DNA of 64,000 nt from Sphaerulina vaccinii (taxonomy: Eukaryota; Ascomycota; Dothideomycetes; Mycosphaerellales; Mycosphaerellaceae). Position 1 is the stretch's first letter. Each line of letters begins with the position of its first letter. Under the pieces are notes generated by a model that was not told the DNA's origin, did no database searches, and worked only from the letters and a program-made list of their open reading frames with translations. A program made the position numbers and the translations under genes. Positions 21,871 through 33,125 of the stretch are shown here, in pieces. The stretch spans positions 2,480,001-2,544,000 of the forward strand of contig JAKUDP010000003.1 in NCBI GenBank assembly GCA_022570795.1, written 5' to 3'.

Positions 21871-23678
21871 ATGCAGCGCGTCCTCTCTTCCACACCGCGA
21901 ACCGTCGCTCGCCAGACGAGAATACGACCGGGTTCATTGATTCAGCAGCGATTTGCCCACAAGGAGCTCAAGTTCGGTGTCGAAGGCAGAGCTGCTCTTT
22001 TAGCTGGTGTCGAGACATTGGCCAAGGCTGTCGCTACGACACTGGGTCCTAAAGGCCGCAATGTGTTGATCGAGTCCGCGTATGGTTCGCCTAAAATCAC
22101 AAAGGGTCAGTCGAGTCCATCGCCATCTGCATATGCATCACGTCGATATGCTAACGCTCTCCTACAGATGGTGTCACAGTAGCAAAGGCCATCCAGCTCA
22201 AGGATAAGTTCGAGAACTTGGGCGCAAAGCTGCTCCAGGATGTCGCCAGCAAGACCAACGAAGTTGCTGGTGATGGCACAACCACCGCTACCGTCCTCGC
22301 CAACGCCATCTTCTCCGAGACCGTAAAGAACGTTGCTGCCGGCTGCAACCCCATGGACCTCCGCAGAGGTACCCAGGCCGCAGTGGAGGCCGTCATCGAC
22401 TACCTACGAGCGAACAAGCGCGATATTACCACATCCGCAGAGATCAGCCAAGTCGCAACTATCTCCGCCAACGGCGACACCCACATTGGTGGTCTGCTCG
22501 CCACTGCGATGGAGAAGGTCGGCAAAGAGGGCGTCATCACTGTCAAGGAGGGCAAGACGATTGAGGATGAGCTAGAGGTCACTGAGGGAATGAAGTTCGA
22601 CCGCGGCTTCATCTCGCCTTACTTCATCACGGATACCAAGTCGCAGAAGGTTGAGTTCGAGAAGCCATTGATCCTCCTCTCCGAGAAGAAGATCTCAGCT
22701 GTCCAGGACATCGTCCCAGCTCTTGAGGCATCTCAGCAGCTGCGCAGACCTCTTGTCATCATTGCTGAGGACATTGACGGCGAGGCGCTCGCTGTGTGCA
22801 TCCTGAACAAGCTTCGTGGACAACTCCAAGTCGCTGCCGTCAAGGCGCCAGGCTTTGGCGACAACCGCAAGAGCATTCTTGGAGATATTGCTGTCCTTAC
22901 CAGCGGCACTGTCTTCACTGATGAGCTCGATATCAAGCTCGAGAAGGCAACCGCAGACATGCTCGGCTCTACTGGATCGATCACAATCACAAAGGAGGAC
23001 ACTGTCATCCTGAACGGCGAAGGCACCAAGGACATGGTCACTAACCGCTGCGAGCAGATCCGTGGTGTCATGGCTGACCCAACCACCAGCGAGTACGAGA
23101 AGGAGAAGCTGCAAGAACGTCTTGCCAAGCTTTCTGGAGGTGTTGCTGTCATCAAAGTTGGTGGAGCATCTGAAGTTGAGGTTGGTGAGAAGAAGGACCG
23201 CATGGTTGATGCTCTGAACGCCACCCGCGCCGCTGTTGAGGAGGGTATCCTGCCAGGTGGTGGCACTGCTCTGCTCAAGGCTGCTGCCAACGCACTCGAC
23301 TCCGTCAAGACCGCCAACTTCGACCAACAGCTTGGTGTCTCTATTGTGAAGAGCGCCATCACCCGCCCCGCACGATCGATCGTCGAGAACGCCGGCCTCG
23401 AGGGCTCCGTTGTGGTTGGCAAGCTCATGGACGAGTTCGGAAAGGACTTCAACAAGGGTTTCGACAGCGCAAAGGGAGAATACACAGACATGATTGCCGC
23501 CGGTATCCTTGATCCATTCAAGGTTGTCCGCACCGGTCTATCTGATGCATCCGGTGTTGCATCATTACTCGGCACAACAGAAGTCGCCATCGTGGAGGCA
23601 CCTGAAGAGAAGGGACCAGCTGGTGGTATGCCAGGAGGCATGGGCGGTATGGGTGGAATGGGTGGCGGCATGTTCTAG
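21871..23678 (+). CDS. hsp60: Mitochondrial chaperonin HSP60
   Basis: A group I chaperonin subunit for matrix protein folding. Exons are 21871-22105 and 22168-23678 (581 aa; yeast Hsp60 has 572), with a 62-nt phase-1 intron. Residues 1-29 form a basic, Ser/Arg-rich mitochondrial presequence (MQRVLSSTPRTVARQTR). The ATP-binding motifs TTLGPKGRNV and DGTTTATVLA are intact, with NEVAGDGTTT directly after the splice. GGGTAL occurs in the C-terminal equatorial domain. The C terminus is the usual flexible Gly-Gly-Met repeat tail (GGMGGMGGM). The gene is highly conserved and looks strongly expressed, with few rare codons. Confidence 0.97.
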
Positions 23679-24707
23679 ACGCCTCAACTTCGATCGACCC
23701 GCCCCGAACCTCCCTTATACCCTGATATCTCATGATATATGAGTGCGAGCCATGATACCCATGCCCGACTGGAAATGCCGGATTGTACAAACACAACATT
23801 ATAACTACTACTACACTTCGTGCTTGTCATCATATTTGCACAGAGTGAAAGAAAGAGCAGTGAATAAGAAGAACATAATGATCTCCACTCTGGAAGAGGA
23901 TTCGTGACGCATGGGCGGCGCATTGGGCACGGCCTTCACTGGGCTTTGTGTAGATGGTGCTGGGAATGATGTGTATCATAGTGTTACTGATAGCGTTTGA
24001 AAAGTTGTAGAGAAGTTCAACTGTATCCCCTTCCTGATCCGAGAGCTTTATGACCTGCGCTGATATGCTTGTAGGAGTTGTCCAGCATGCCTTCCTCGCC
24101 GCTCAACAGCAGACATGCGCCGTCGACCAATACAGAGAAGTGTGTAGTCATTGCACTGGCACAGTCTCCACGATGTTGCAATTCCGCCACCTCGTTTCAC
24201 GCAGCGCGTTCGGATTCACTCTTACTGGGTCGCGCCTACCTCTGTCACATCCTGGTCCACGAGCTCGGTCCATGATTGCTGTCTAAGATTATGCTCACGC
24301 TGTCTTTCTGCCCTCCACTGCATATTCCAGGCAGGTTCTCAAGGAAGCAGCAGTTTCCATGCCATGCCAGCACGCCTTCTCTAGCCTCACTTCAAGACCC
24401 TGATTTCGCTGGCTTTTGGCTCACTCAAGAGCTCTTTCCACTTCACTTCATAACTCACTCACTCAGCACAGCACACAAAAGGCGAACATGCTGCTCGACA
24501 ACGCCACTTACATTAACTTTCAACCACACACAAACTCCTCCAGAGGCACATAACATCTACTTCGTCGACTATATATTCATCACCTCAGCCACTTCAACAT
24601 ACTAGTGTGCTTCCTCCTTAGCAGCAACAGCTACCTCTCAACGACAAACTCTTCCGCAGGAAGCACCGCTCCTCGACAGACGCCGCTCTTCAAGAACAGA
24701 TCCACCT
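23679..24707. other. Intergenic region, no gene seen
   Basis: The 3' flank of HSP60 and the long leader of the gene at 24708. Small overlapping frames show no family features. The last 300 bases are CA-rich, as in fungal 5' leaders. Confidence 0.4.
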
Positions 24708-26559
24708 ATGTCGGCGTCACCAGTGCAAACACAGGCTGTGTCTACCTCGCCTCAGCTGGACGTCCCACCCCAGACGCGAACACAAGCACCTTCGCTGGAG
24801 CCAGACACCAATGTGGACCACATGGATTCCGACCTTGGCGATATGGATGGGCGCAGTGTCCCGGACGGATTCAGCGATTCTGATCCTGCGCCTCCTGTGC
24901 AAGGCATTGACGACATGTTCGATGACCAGGCACTTGACAACAACCATGCGGGACACAGTGACTTCGATCCTGCGTCTCCAGTTCAGAGCATTGGTGACAT
25001 GTTCTTTGGTGAGGCCCACGACAATGACCTCTCTTCTAGCGACCTGAATGGATTCAACGATCTGCCACCTCCAGGACCTGGCATCGATGATCATCTCGCT
25101 GCTGAGGGACTCAGCACTGGACATGATCAGAACGTGCCTATGCTGGACGACCTTGCTCAACACGGTACTTTCGATGACGATGCTGTCGACAGTGTCATCG
25201 GCACGGATGATGCAGATCCGGAGGACTGGATACCATGTCTGCAGCCAGGCGAGGAGGGAGCTTTCGGCCCAATTCAGGCTCGTAGCCTTGATTGGAAGAA
25301 GTATGAGACCAAGGCCTATCAATACCACTACTACTACGAGATCGACTTCGACAGGAATGTTGTCCCTGCAGCCAATGCACCTCGTGATGTGAAACTTCAC
25401 GACAAGCGTTGTCGCCCAATGGTGGAGTTCTTCGACACCTGGACTGTAGCCAAGACAGTTGATGTCCACTTTCCTCCTGACTCCATGCTGAGCGACTGGA
25501 ACGAGTTCTGGAGTGCACAGCGAGGTCTCTGGGAAAAGGGCACCCTAGTCCACATTCACTTCAACGGCAAGGCGTATGGCGATGGCGAGCGTTACATGTG
25601 GTAAGTCTAGTTCCATCGAGCAGGTTCTTTGCGCTTTCAGAAAGCTAACTCTATGAAGGATCATCTCCGGATTCAAACGTCACATCAACGCCTGGAAGTT
25701 CATGGACTCCCTCAACGCCTCCAATGTCGACATCGTTTACCTCCTCGACTGCTGGATCCACACCCGCTGGCCAAGACACTTCCGTCGTCGTCACGCCATG
25801 GTAGAGTACATTCTCGCTGGCCATAGCAAGCCGACTTGGGGTACTGGCGAATTCAAGGCTACCTGGGAAGGAGACTTCAGTCTTTCCTTCCCTCGAATCT
25901 TGAGAAACTTCATCAACTACACACCAGATGGCAAGGAGAAGCCGCAGCGTCTACTGTCCACGCCAATGATTATGCGCTACGACCAGACCTTGAGCAACAA
26001 TGCGCTCCGGATCTGGGATCTTCGACCAAGTACCAAAGAGTCAAAGAAAGGTGTTGTCATCTGGCGCATCTATACTGATCCATACATCTGCTGGGCTACG
26101 AAGAAGATGTACTTCTGTAAGATGAAGATACAGCCCAAGCCTGTTGAAGTCGAGCCTGGCGATGACGAGACGGAGCGCGAAGAGATGGTCATGGACGACG
26201 TGCCTCCCTGGGCTCCGGAAGACGACGTTGGAGGTGGCCAGGATGACGAAGACGCAGATGATGAGGGTCTTGGCGACATGGGCGATCTAGGAACTAGCGG
26301 GAATGGTGGCTACGGCGGCAGCGACGACGACGACGACGATAGTGAGAGCGGACCAGATCATGGGCAGGGTGGAGCAGGCAATCTTGCCAATGGTGATATT
26401 GGCGAGGGTGGAGACGATCCACGTATGAGCGGTGGGTTAGGCGATGCACCCAACGATGAATCACAGCATGACGTGGAAATGAATGGCTTCTACGATGCCA
26501 ATGGCGCGGCAGAGCCAGAACAGGACAGCGACGACGAAGGTCTTTTCGTTCGAGAATGA
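24708..26559 (+). CDS. Large acidic hypothetical protein, two exons
   Basis: A 597-residue protein of no family I recognise. Exons are 24708-25600 and 25659-26559; the 58-nt intron has a gtaagt donor and gctaac branch. Three regions can be seen. Residues 1-165 are disordered and acidic and carry imperfect repeats of the type SDFDPASPVQSIGDMF. Residues 175-480 form a folded core rich in Trp and aromatic residues, which includes HYYYEIDFDRNVV, YLLDCWIHTRWPRHF and YDQTLSNNALRIWDL. The rest is an Asp/Gly-rich tail. There is no signal peptide or membrane helix. The core looks like a globular domain, possibly nucleic-acid- or protein-binding, but no catalytic motif is evident. A 15-bp tandem duplication follows just after the stop. 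Confidence 0.75.
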
Positions 26560-27836
26560 ACGCCAGGCTGCATGAAGCCAGGCTGCATGAAGCCGAAGCC
26601 AATCTCGGCAAACGACGAGGAAGACAGACAGAGGCCGCGGACAAGCAGCTAGGAGAACCTGCAAAGGCTCTGCGATCGATGCAAGATGGATGATTGCTTT
26701 AGTTGCTTCAATCTCATATTGATTCTCGAGTTGCTCGAATGACCAGGCTTTCGTCAGAGCCGCGTTTCTGGTCTGCATGCGATTCTAGTTCAGCTCATCA
26801 TCTAGTATAATCAAAAGTTCCTCATTATATACTTGCTTCTATAATCACTTAAGTGATTCATTGAAGTCGGGATAAGCCGATGTCTTTGTTCAGCGCAAGG
26901 GATATTTCCGGTGAGGTATGTGGCATGTGGTATGCTCCTTTGTTGTCATCTTATGCCGCCTCTCCAAAGTTTGACAAGCTCCATGCTACTCTGGCTAGAG
27001 ATGTCCTGCAATAACGTATAGCAAGTCTATACAGAGATAGCATGTTCGAGCAAGATCCAGCAGGAAGACAATGGCCAGAGCACGCTTCTGCCATGCCACA
27101 GAGATCTATTCCAATCGGCGCCAAAGACGAGTGGTAATCGCTGGCCTCTTCGTATTCCGCAGGCTCGCGCTGACTATGGCCTTCCTGAACGTAGAAGTTC
27201 AATTAATAGCTGCCGATCCGTTGCATTGCCATCGATAGTGTCATGCTTAAATCCGTTTGTGAACTGGAAGTCATCTCGAGGCTGTTGGTCTTGAGGTGAC
27301 CACAGAGATCCGGAGTCGGAGATCTATGGATATTCCTTGCTGTCGATACCCACGGGACACTTCTGGCAGATAATGACCATAAATATAATTCAGTCATCTC
27401 AACCATCCCAAGCATCTCGTGGCGCTGCGCGGGACTGGGTCGTAATCTCAGCGGAACTCTGAGACCATGGTACTTGAGCCTGCTTGGAGACTCAATGTCT
27501 TGAAATGTCTCATAGCCCCAGTCATGATCACTTTGCCGTAGAGGGAGGCTTGAATGGAAGAAGCGCTATAGATTAGGCGTGTCAAATCTCCTGGCGGTGA
27601 GCGATTCCGGGTTCTGGCCCATCTGCAACCTCGTTGTCATGGACGTCAAGTGTCCTTGGAGATTCGATGTTGCTCGTCCTGCACTTTCTCTGTTAGTCTG
27701 ATGTTACTGTCTCCAGACCCCAGTCGAAACATCCTTGCCGTAGAGGCAGGCTTTTGAGAGAGAAAAGCCACGGAGTGGGGTATACTCTCGTCATTCGTAC
27801 AGCCGTCTACGCTATCATATCACCTATGGTGCCAAG
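26560..27836. other. Intergenic region with a diverged direct repeat
   Basis: No gene is supported. Two related segments of about 45 bp lie roughly 205 bp apart, near 27510-27555 and 27715-27760. Both contain CCCCAGTC, then TTGCCGTAGAGG, then AGGCTT. They may be remnants of one old element. Confidence 0.45.
26562..26591 (+). repeat. Two-copy 15-bp tandem repeat
   Basis: The unit GCCAGGCTGCATGAA occurs twice without a gap, three bases after the stop codon of the acidic protein. It is probably a recent slippage duplication in the 3' UTR. Confidence 0.8.
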
Positions 27837-30800
27837 TTAAGCTCGCGCCTTTCTCTTCTCCCGCAGGTCTCTCTGGACCACATTCACCACACCATTGGAA
27901 TTCACCTCATACGTCTCTTGCGTCGTGGTGTTGGTCACGCTCACTTTGGTAGAAGAGTCGTGCCGAAATTTGACAATCATCGAATACTCCTGCATGTCAT
28001 ACGATTCGCGAGCCTGAGCAAGCTCGACTTTGATGTCATTCGCCCAGAGCTGGCTCAAAAGACCAAGTGCGACCTTGCGAATGTCTTCAGTACCATCAGT
28101 GACCATAAGAACATCGCAACGCTTTGGAAGTTGCGGATTTAGCTTCGGGCCTTTGTAGTGGTCTGAACGCTTGCCATTGCCAGAGTTGATAAGCTTGACG
28201 ATTGGGTCCACTCCGATCTGGACACCGACTGCTCCTTGCTTGAGATTGGGATCAGATGAGTACTGTGCTTCGATCAGACTGTCATAACGTCCACCAGAGG
28301 CTAAGGGAAGTTTGCCATTCGTGGCTGGTATGGCGGCAGTGAAGATAAAGCCGTTTGCGTAGAATCGTGCGTTGTGGCAGGACAGTGGCGAGATGAGCAC
28401 TTTGCGATGAACCTCCAATTGCTCAGTGCCCTGCACGATTCGTCGTAGCTCGTCAATTGCAGTGTTGCATTGAGTCTGCACGTGGGAAGCGGCATTGGCC
28501 ATGAGCGCCGATAGTTGTTCGAACGCTTCGTCAGGTGGGGCTTCCAGGTCGTACTTTTTCAATGCGTCAATCGTAGTGCCCATGAGCTGCATATTGAGAA
28601 GCTCTTTGTCGACTTTGTCCCAAGAGGCTGCGGCAGTGTTAGTAATGCATGTTTCAGATACACATCTACGCAGGAACGACTCGCAGGCTCCTCGCATAGT
28701 GCTCTGATACCCCACTAGTTCGAGAGCGTTCTTGACAGATAGTTGCTTCTGTAGCGGCACGCGGCAAGCATCCAGTATGGCATCGATCAGGAGTCCGTGG
28801 CTTAAGTAGAATTTGGCTTCCGTTGTGATGAACTGCGGGAGCTCTGTCAAGGCCTGCAAGAGTAGTAGGTAAGCAAGTGTCTCTGAAAGGTGCGAAGCAT
28901 TTCTCAGCAGGTCTGTCTTTGAGCTTGTCGCCTTGGCAGACTCAAGCTCAGTGAGAGAGTGGGCTGCTTACCTCGTCTACGACCTTCATCGCTTCCGCGT
29001 CGTTGCGCGCTGTGTCGTCGTCGTCATCCTTGTCGTCGACAATATCGAAGTCAGCCTCCAAGCTAGCTTTGGGTTGACCTCCCACATCGCGATAGACTTC
29101 GCTGATTGTGAAAGTGCTTCTAGTTGCCGCTTTCTGACGCGCGAGTTGTCGAGCGTGCGGGAGGATTAGGTCGTAAGGAAGTTGCAGTAGGAGTCCAGAG
29201 TTGTCAGCTACCTGCATGACGTTCGGCGTCGTGGGATAGTGTGCTTGGACAGCTAGTAAGTAGAATGATTAGCAAATATTTCTAGATTGCGGGCCTGGTT
29301 GCAGCGATGTCCGTCTTTGAGCTCAGCACCCTAGTGGATGCAAGCTCAGTGAGACATTGTCAACACTTACCTGATGGGAAGATTCGTTCCCGTTCGATCT
29401 CTTCTCCTCCATGTCTACGGAAGACATTTTTCAGAGCAATACACACCACGTTCTTGGCTCGAATATGATGTCCCTTCCCTATCGCCGTGAGGGCCTGTGT
29501 ATCCCACACCCTAGCTTGCGCCTTTTGAGCTCCACTGCTGTTCGAGGAGAATTTCTCGACCATGGCTTGCCGGAACACTGCCGAATTGGGATCTTTCAGC
29601 TCGCTCACTATTCTTCGCATGGTCTCATCCTCAAGATGAGCTGGCAATTCTTGCAGTAACTGAGCACTTCCGGGGCGCTCGCTGGGCTTATGGGAGACCA
29701 GGCGGTTGATGATATCTCCTTGCTTCGCCTTCTCGCCCTCAGGCAGGAAGACATCTGGCAGAGAATGTTGGGGCTCTCGTATCTTCTTCAACTCCTGATA
29801 ACGCTCCATCCCGGTGCCGAACTTTTGACACATCTCGAAGTATATGATGCCTAGTGAGTACATGTCGATCTTGTCTGTTTGTCGCCTCTCACTGCTACCA
29901 GATTTCATTTCTGGTGCCATGTACAAAGCAGTGCCGACCGAGTTGGTTGCGCCTTCGGCTTTGCTTCTGGAGTTTGAGCCATCTGTTGTATCCGGATCAT
30001 GGAAGTGCAATATCGTCGCCAGGCCGAAATCTCCGATCTTGGGACTGCCATTGTTGTCCACAAAGATGTTGTCTGGTTTCAAGTCGCGGTGTACGATGCC
30101 CTCAGCATGGACTGCGGCTAGACCACTGGTGATTTGTCGAATCAGCTTCCAAGAGTCATCGTCTGAGATCCCTTCTTGGATGAGAGACTTCAGCGTGCTG
30201 CCCTCACAGAGCTCCATTTGGATGTACAGAATTCGAGGTGGGCGGTTTAACGTTCTTCCTCGCCGTGCTTTCTCAGATGTGGGTACCGAGATAGTAGAAG
30301 TGCCATTCGCGTCTGTGACTTCATCCTCACTGTCAGAATTGCCGAATACAAGTCGATCGTCCTCGAAGTCATCTTCGGCCTCCTCGTTGTCAAAATCAAG
30401 ATCAGCATGGTCATTACTGATGAAGTCCAGACCACCCGGAACGGAGAAGCTGTTCGAATAGTCGGACTTGGTATCGTCGGTATCGTCGTTGGAGCCCGAA
30501 TCTGCGTCTGACTCGGAGTCATCCTGAATCGCGTTGGACACGTCTTCTTCCGGCCATGCATGTATGTATCGGACAACGTACGGATGGTGCGCCTTCTGGA
30601 GTAATACCACTTCCTTTATAGCGTTGTCCATTTCTGACCCTCGAATCTTGACCTTTTTTATGGCGTAAACGCTGTCTGTCATCTTTTCCTTTACCTTGAA
30701 CACTTCACCGAAACCACCCTTTCCCAGTTTATGCAGCTCGCTGAAGTTTTTCGCGTAGTGGGATTCACTGATGGCTTCCGGAATGTTTGATGAGTTATGT

Positions 30801-32395
30801 CTGGAACGCCAGAACGGGCTTTGGTGACCGGAGCTTGATCGCTTCTCCAATCGTGGTGTCACTTGCGGCTGAAGAACTGGATCGTTAGTGCGCAGTAGTT
30901 CAGTGAGGCGCAGATCGAAACACGAGGTACCACCTTTCTTTCCAGCGAAAGCTTTGTCGAGAAACACTACCATTGGGTCAGAGAGACCGGTTCTCTCGCG
31001 CAAAACCTTTGGTGAGTCGTATTCTTCCAGTATTTTGACGCCCAGGAACATCTGCACAACGACGACTCCCAGCTGCCAGATATCTGCAGCTTGGGTCTCG
31101 AGTATGTCGGTGGGCGGTCGCCACTCTCTTGGCATGTTATGGTCGTACAGCCCGACTAAGCTAAGGCCGAAACCTGAAAGCTTCAGCGATAATATCGGGC
31201 CACTGACGACGTACGTGCTTCGGGTATTCAGATATCCATGGACGACGCCGTGTTTGTGAAGGTATTCGAGACCTTGTAGCAACTCTCGAGTGAACTGCTG
31301 CGCTGTGTGTTGTTGAGGGGTCCCAAATGTAGACAGTGAGTCGTACAGGTGACCTACGACTTGTTAGCAATCGGCACGAAGACGAACGGCTGACGATGAC
31401 TCACCTCGATCAGCATACTCGCGGCATAGAAGAAGCTCGAATTTGAATTCATCAACGATCGTGACGCGTGAAGCGAAGATGTTGAGAAGATTAGGATGGT
31501 GTAGTTGCGCAACCTTTGCCATGAGTTCTTCAATTTTCCAGGCCACAGACTGCGGCTTCTTCACGATTCTCCGCTTAACCGCAACAACTGGCAGAGCGAC
31601 ATTCGCGGGAAGTGCAACTTGCGGTGTGCAGAGACTGATATTCTCTTTAGTCTCGCTGTTGGTGAGAGATGAGATAACAGTGACCTCGGTGAATGATCGT
31701 GGGAAGCCGTCCTCTGTGATGATGCGCGCTGTTTTGAAGGACAAAGTCTGTGGTGCTGGAGTTGGCATGTCTGTTGGCGGGTTGAGTGACTTCCGCGACT
31801 TGCTCTTCTCTAGTCGCAAAGTCTCCTCCTTCAACTTGCGTTCTCGCTCACGGCGCTCTTCTTCTTCTGCTTCTAGCTTCATGCGCGCTTCTGCTTCGGT
31901 AGCTTCCTTGGCGAGTTGGGCTGCTGTTTCCTGAGCACTAGCGCGCTCCACATCGAGACTGGGGAGCGTGTTCTGCTGGCGCGCCGTCACCGCATCGTCG
32001 AGTGCATCTTGAATATCCAGCGCGATTTGGTAAATCATGGGCTCTCCAAGCATTTGTGCAGGTTTCCTCTCCAAGACATTTTTAATACGAGTGACTGTCC
32101 TTGCGTGCAGATCTTCCAAGCCGCTAACAATCTTGAGTATCGGTGGCGATCGCGGATATGTTGCTGTAAACCCAACGGACAGTTGCACAGAAATTTCGCG
32201 ACCTGGTGAGCTGACAGTCACTCTGAAACTGCGATCGGTGGTCTTCTTCCATGCGCCTTGAGTAACGACGTCTTCAAAGTCGTCGCCGAATATGGCTTCG
32301 AGTGCTTCAAGCTCTTCTTTCTGAACATCTTGGTAATTGATCGGTGCGGATTGACTGGCGGATGTGTTAGCATTGTTGCTTGCCTTCGGTGCCAT
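27837..32395 (-). CDS. gcn2: eIF2-alpha kinase GCN2 (general amino-acid control)
   Basis: A protein kinase that phosphorylates eIF2-alpha when uncharged tRNA accumulates. Exons are 32395-31405, 31353-29371, 29252-28972 and 28853-27837 (1423 aa). Domain order is complete: the RWD domain near 20-130 (QKEELEALEAIFGDDF); a charged linker; a pseudokinase (LEYLHKHGVVHGYLN with the catalytic Asp replaced); the true kinase with YAIKKVKI, an acidic insert, HRDLKPDN, DFG and MAPE; a HisRS-like region (LLQLPYDLILPHARQLA, TISEVYRDVGGQ, ASGGRYDSL); and a short C-terminal domain ending in basic residues. Introns 2 and 3 are both exactly 118 nt and are copies of each other. Start MAPKASNN is the first ATG before the RWD domain. 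The length is somewhat short for the family, which is about 1600. Confidence 0.95.
28854..28971 (-). mobile_element. Introner-like intron, copy 2 (GCN2 intron 3)
   Basis: 118 nt. On the coding strand it has tctcactgagcttg, a 17-nt spacer and agctcaaagac. TGAGCTTG and CAAGCTCA form a perfect 8-bp hairpin stem. The same elements recur in GCN2 intron 2 and in GRDP intron 1. Confidence 0.65.
29253..29370 (-). mobile_element. Introner-like intron, copy 3 (GCN2 intron 2)
   Basis: 118 nt, the same length as GCN2 intron 3. It shares tctcactgagcttg and agctcaaagac at identical spacing, while the flanks have diverged. The hairpin is reduced to 6 bp (TGAGCT/AGCTCA). Confidence 0.65.
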
Positions 32396-33125
32396 GCTGC
32401 TGGAACAGCTTGTGTCGACGTATATCTGCAGCAAGGTAATTGCTGCAGATGCGTCTACGGGCTGGTAGTCATTGTTTTTCTCAAGTGTGAGGTGAGGTCT
32501 TCGCGAATGTTGAACTTCACCTGGAGAGGGACGCGACCACTCATAATAGCTGAGGTTGCTAGCGTGCATGCCAAGATTGTGGCGATTTATGCTTGTGGCG
32601 TTGCTATGCAAGCACTCTCTACGCGAAATCGGCCGGCCATGCGGTCCTCAAGCTGCTCAGAGACAAACCATAGCTGCCCAGGCCGTCGGAGAGTGTTGAT
32701 CGTCGTACCCTCGATGTCAAGAGGGACAGGTCATGGCGTTACTACGCGTTCGAAGCCTCTGCAGCCACGTAAGGCAGAGGTTCTTTTTCGCAATGCAGAT
32801 AACGCTCATCAAATGGCATGGCAACGGAACAGGTGTACGAGTATCTGGATGAGAAGTGGAACAAAGCAATGGATTTGATACAAATGGGAGACTGCTATCG
32901 ATGGGCAAGTGCAATGCAAGAAAGAGGTGCAGTCGCGACCCGCGCAGAAGTAATCTACGCGATAATGTCGAGTTATTCCTGTTTGCGAAGGTAAACACCA
33001 AGAAAGTTCAAGCCTCACAACCACGTTCCCTGCCACCTCGAGCGAGTCCCCCACTCTGTGGTTATCGTTGACCACCTGGCGATGCGACAACCATTTCCAT
33101 ACGTAGATCTCACTTTACTGCAGAG
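32396..33125. other. Divergent promoter region between GCN2 and Cut12
   Basis: No gene is supported. The GCN2 frame is open upstream of its ATG to 32611 but without a better start. The overlapping small frames look like chance. Confidence 0.45.

Noticed and set aside
22733..23671. Long minus-strand open frames opposite HSP60.
   Set aside because: They are antisense shadows caused by the strong codon bias of HSP60, with no family motif.
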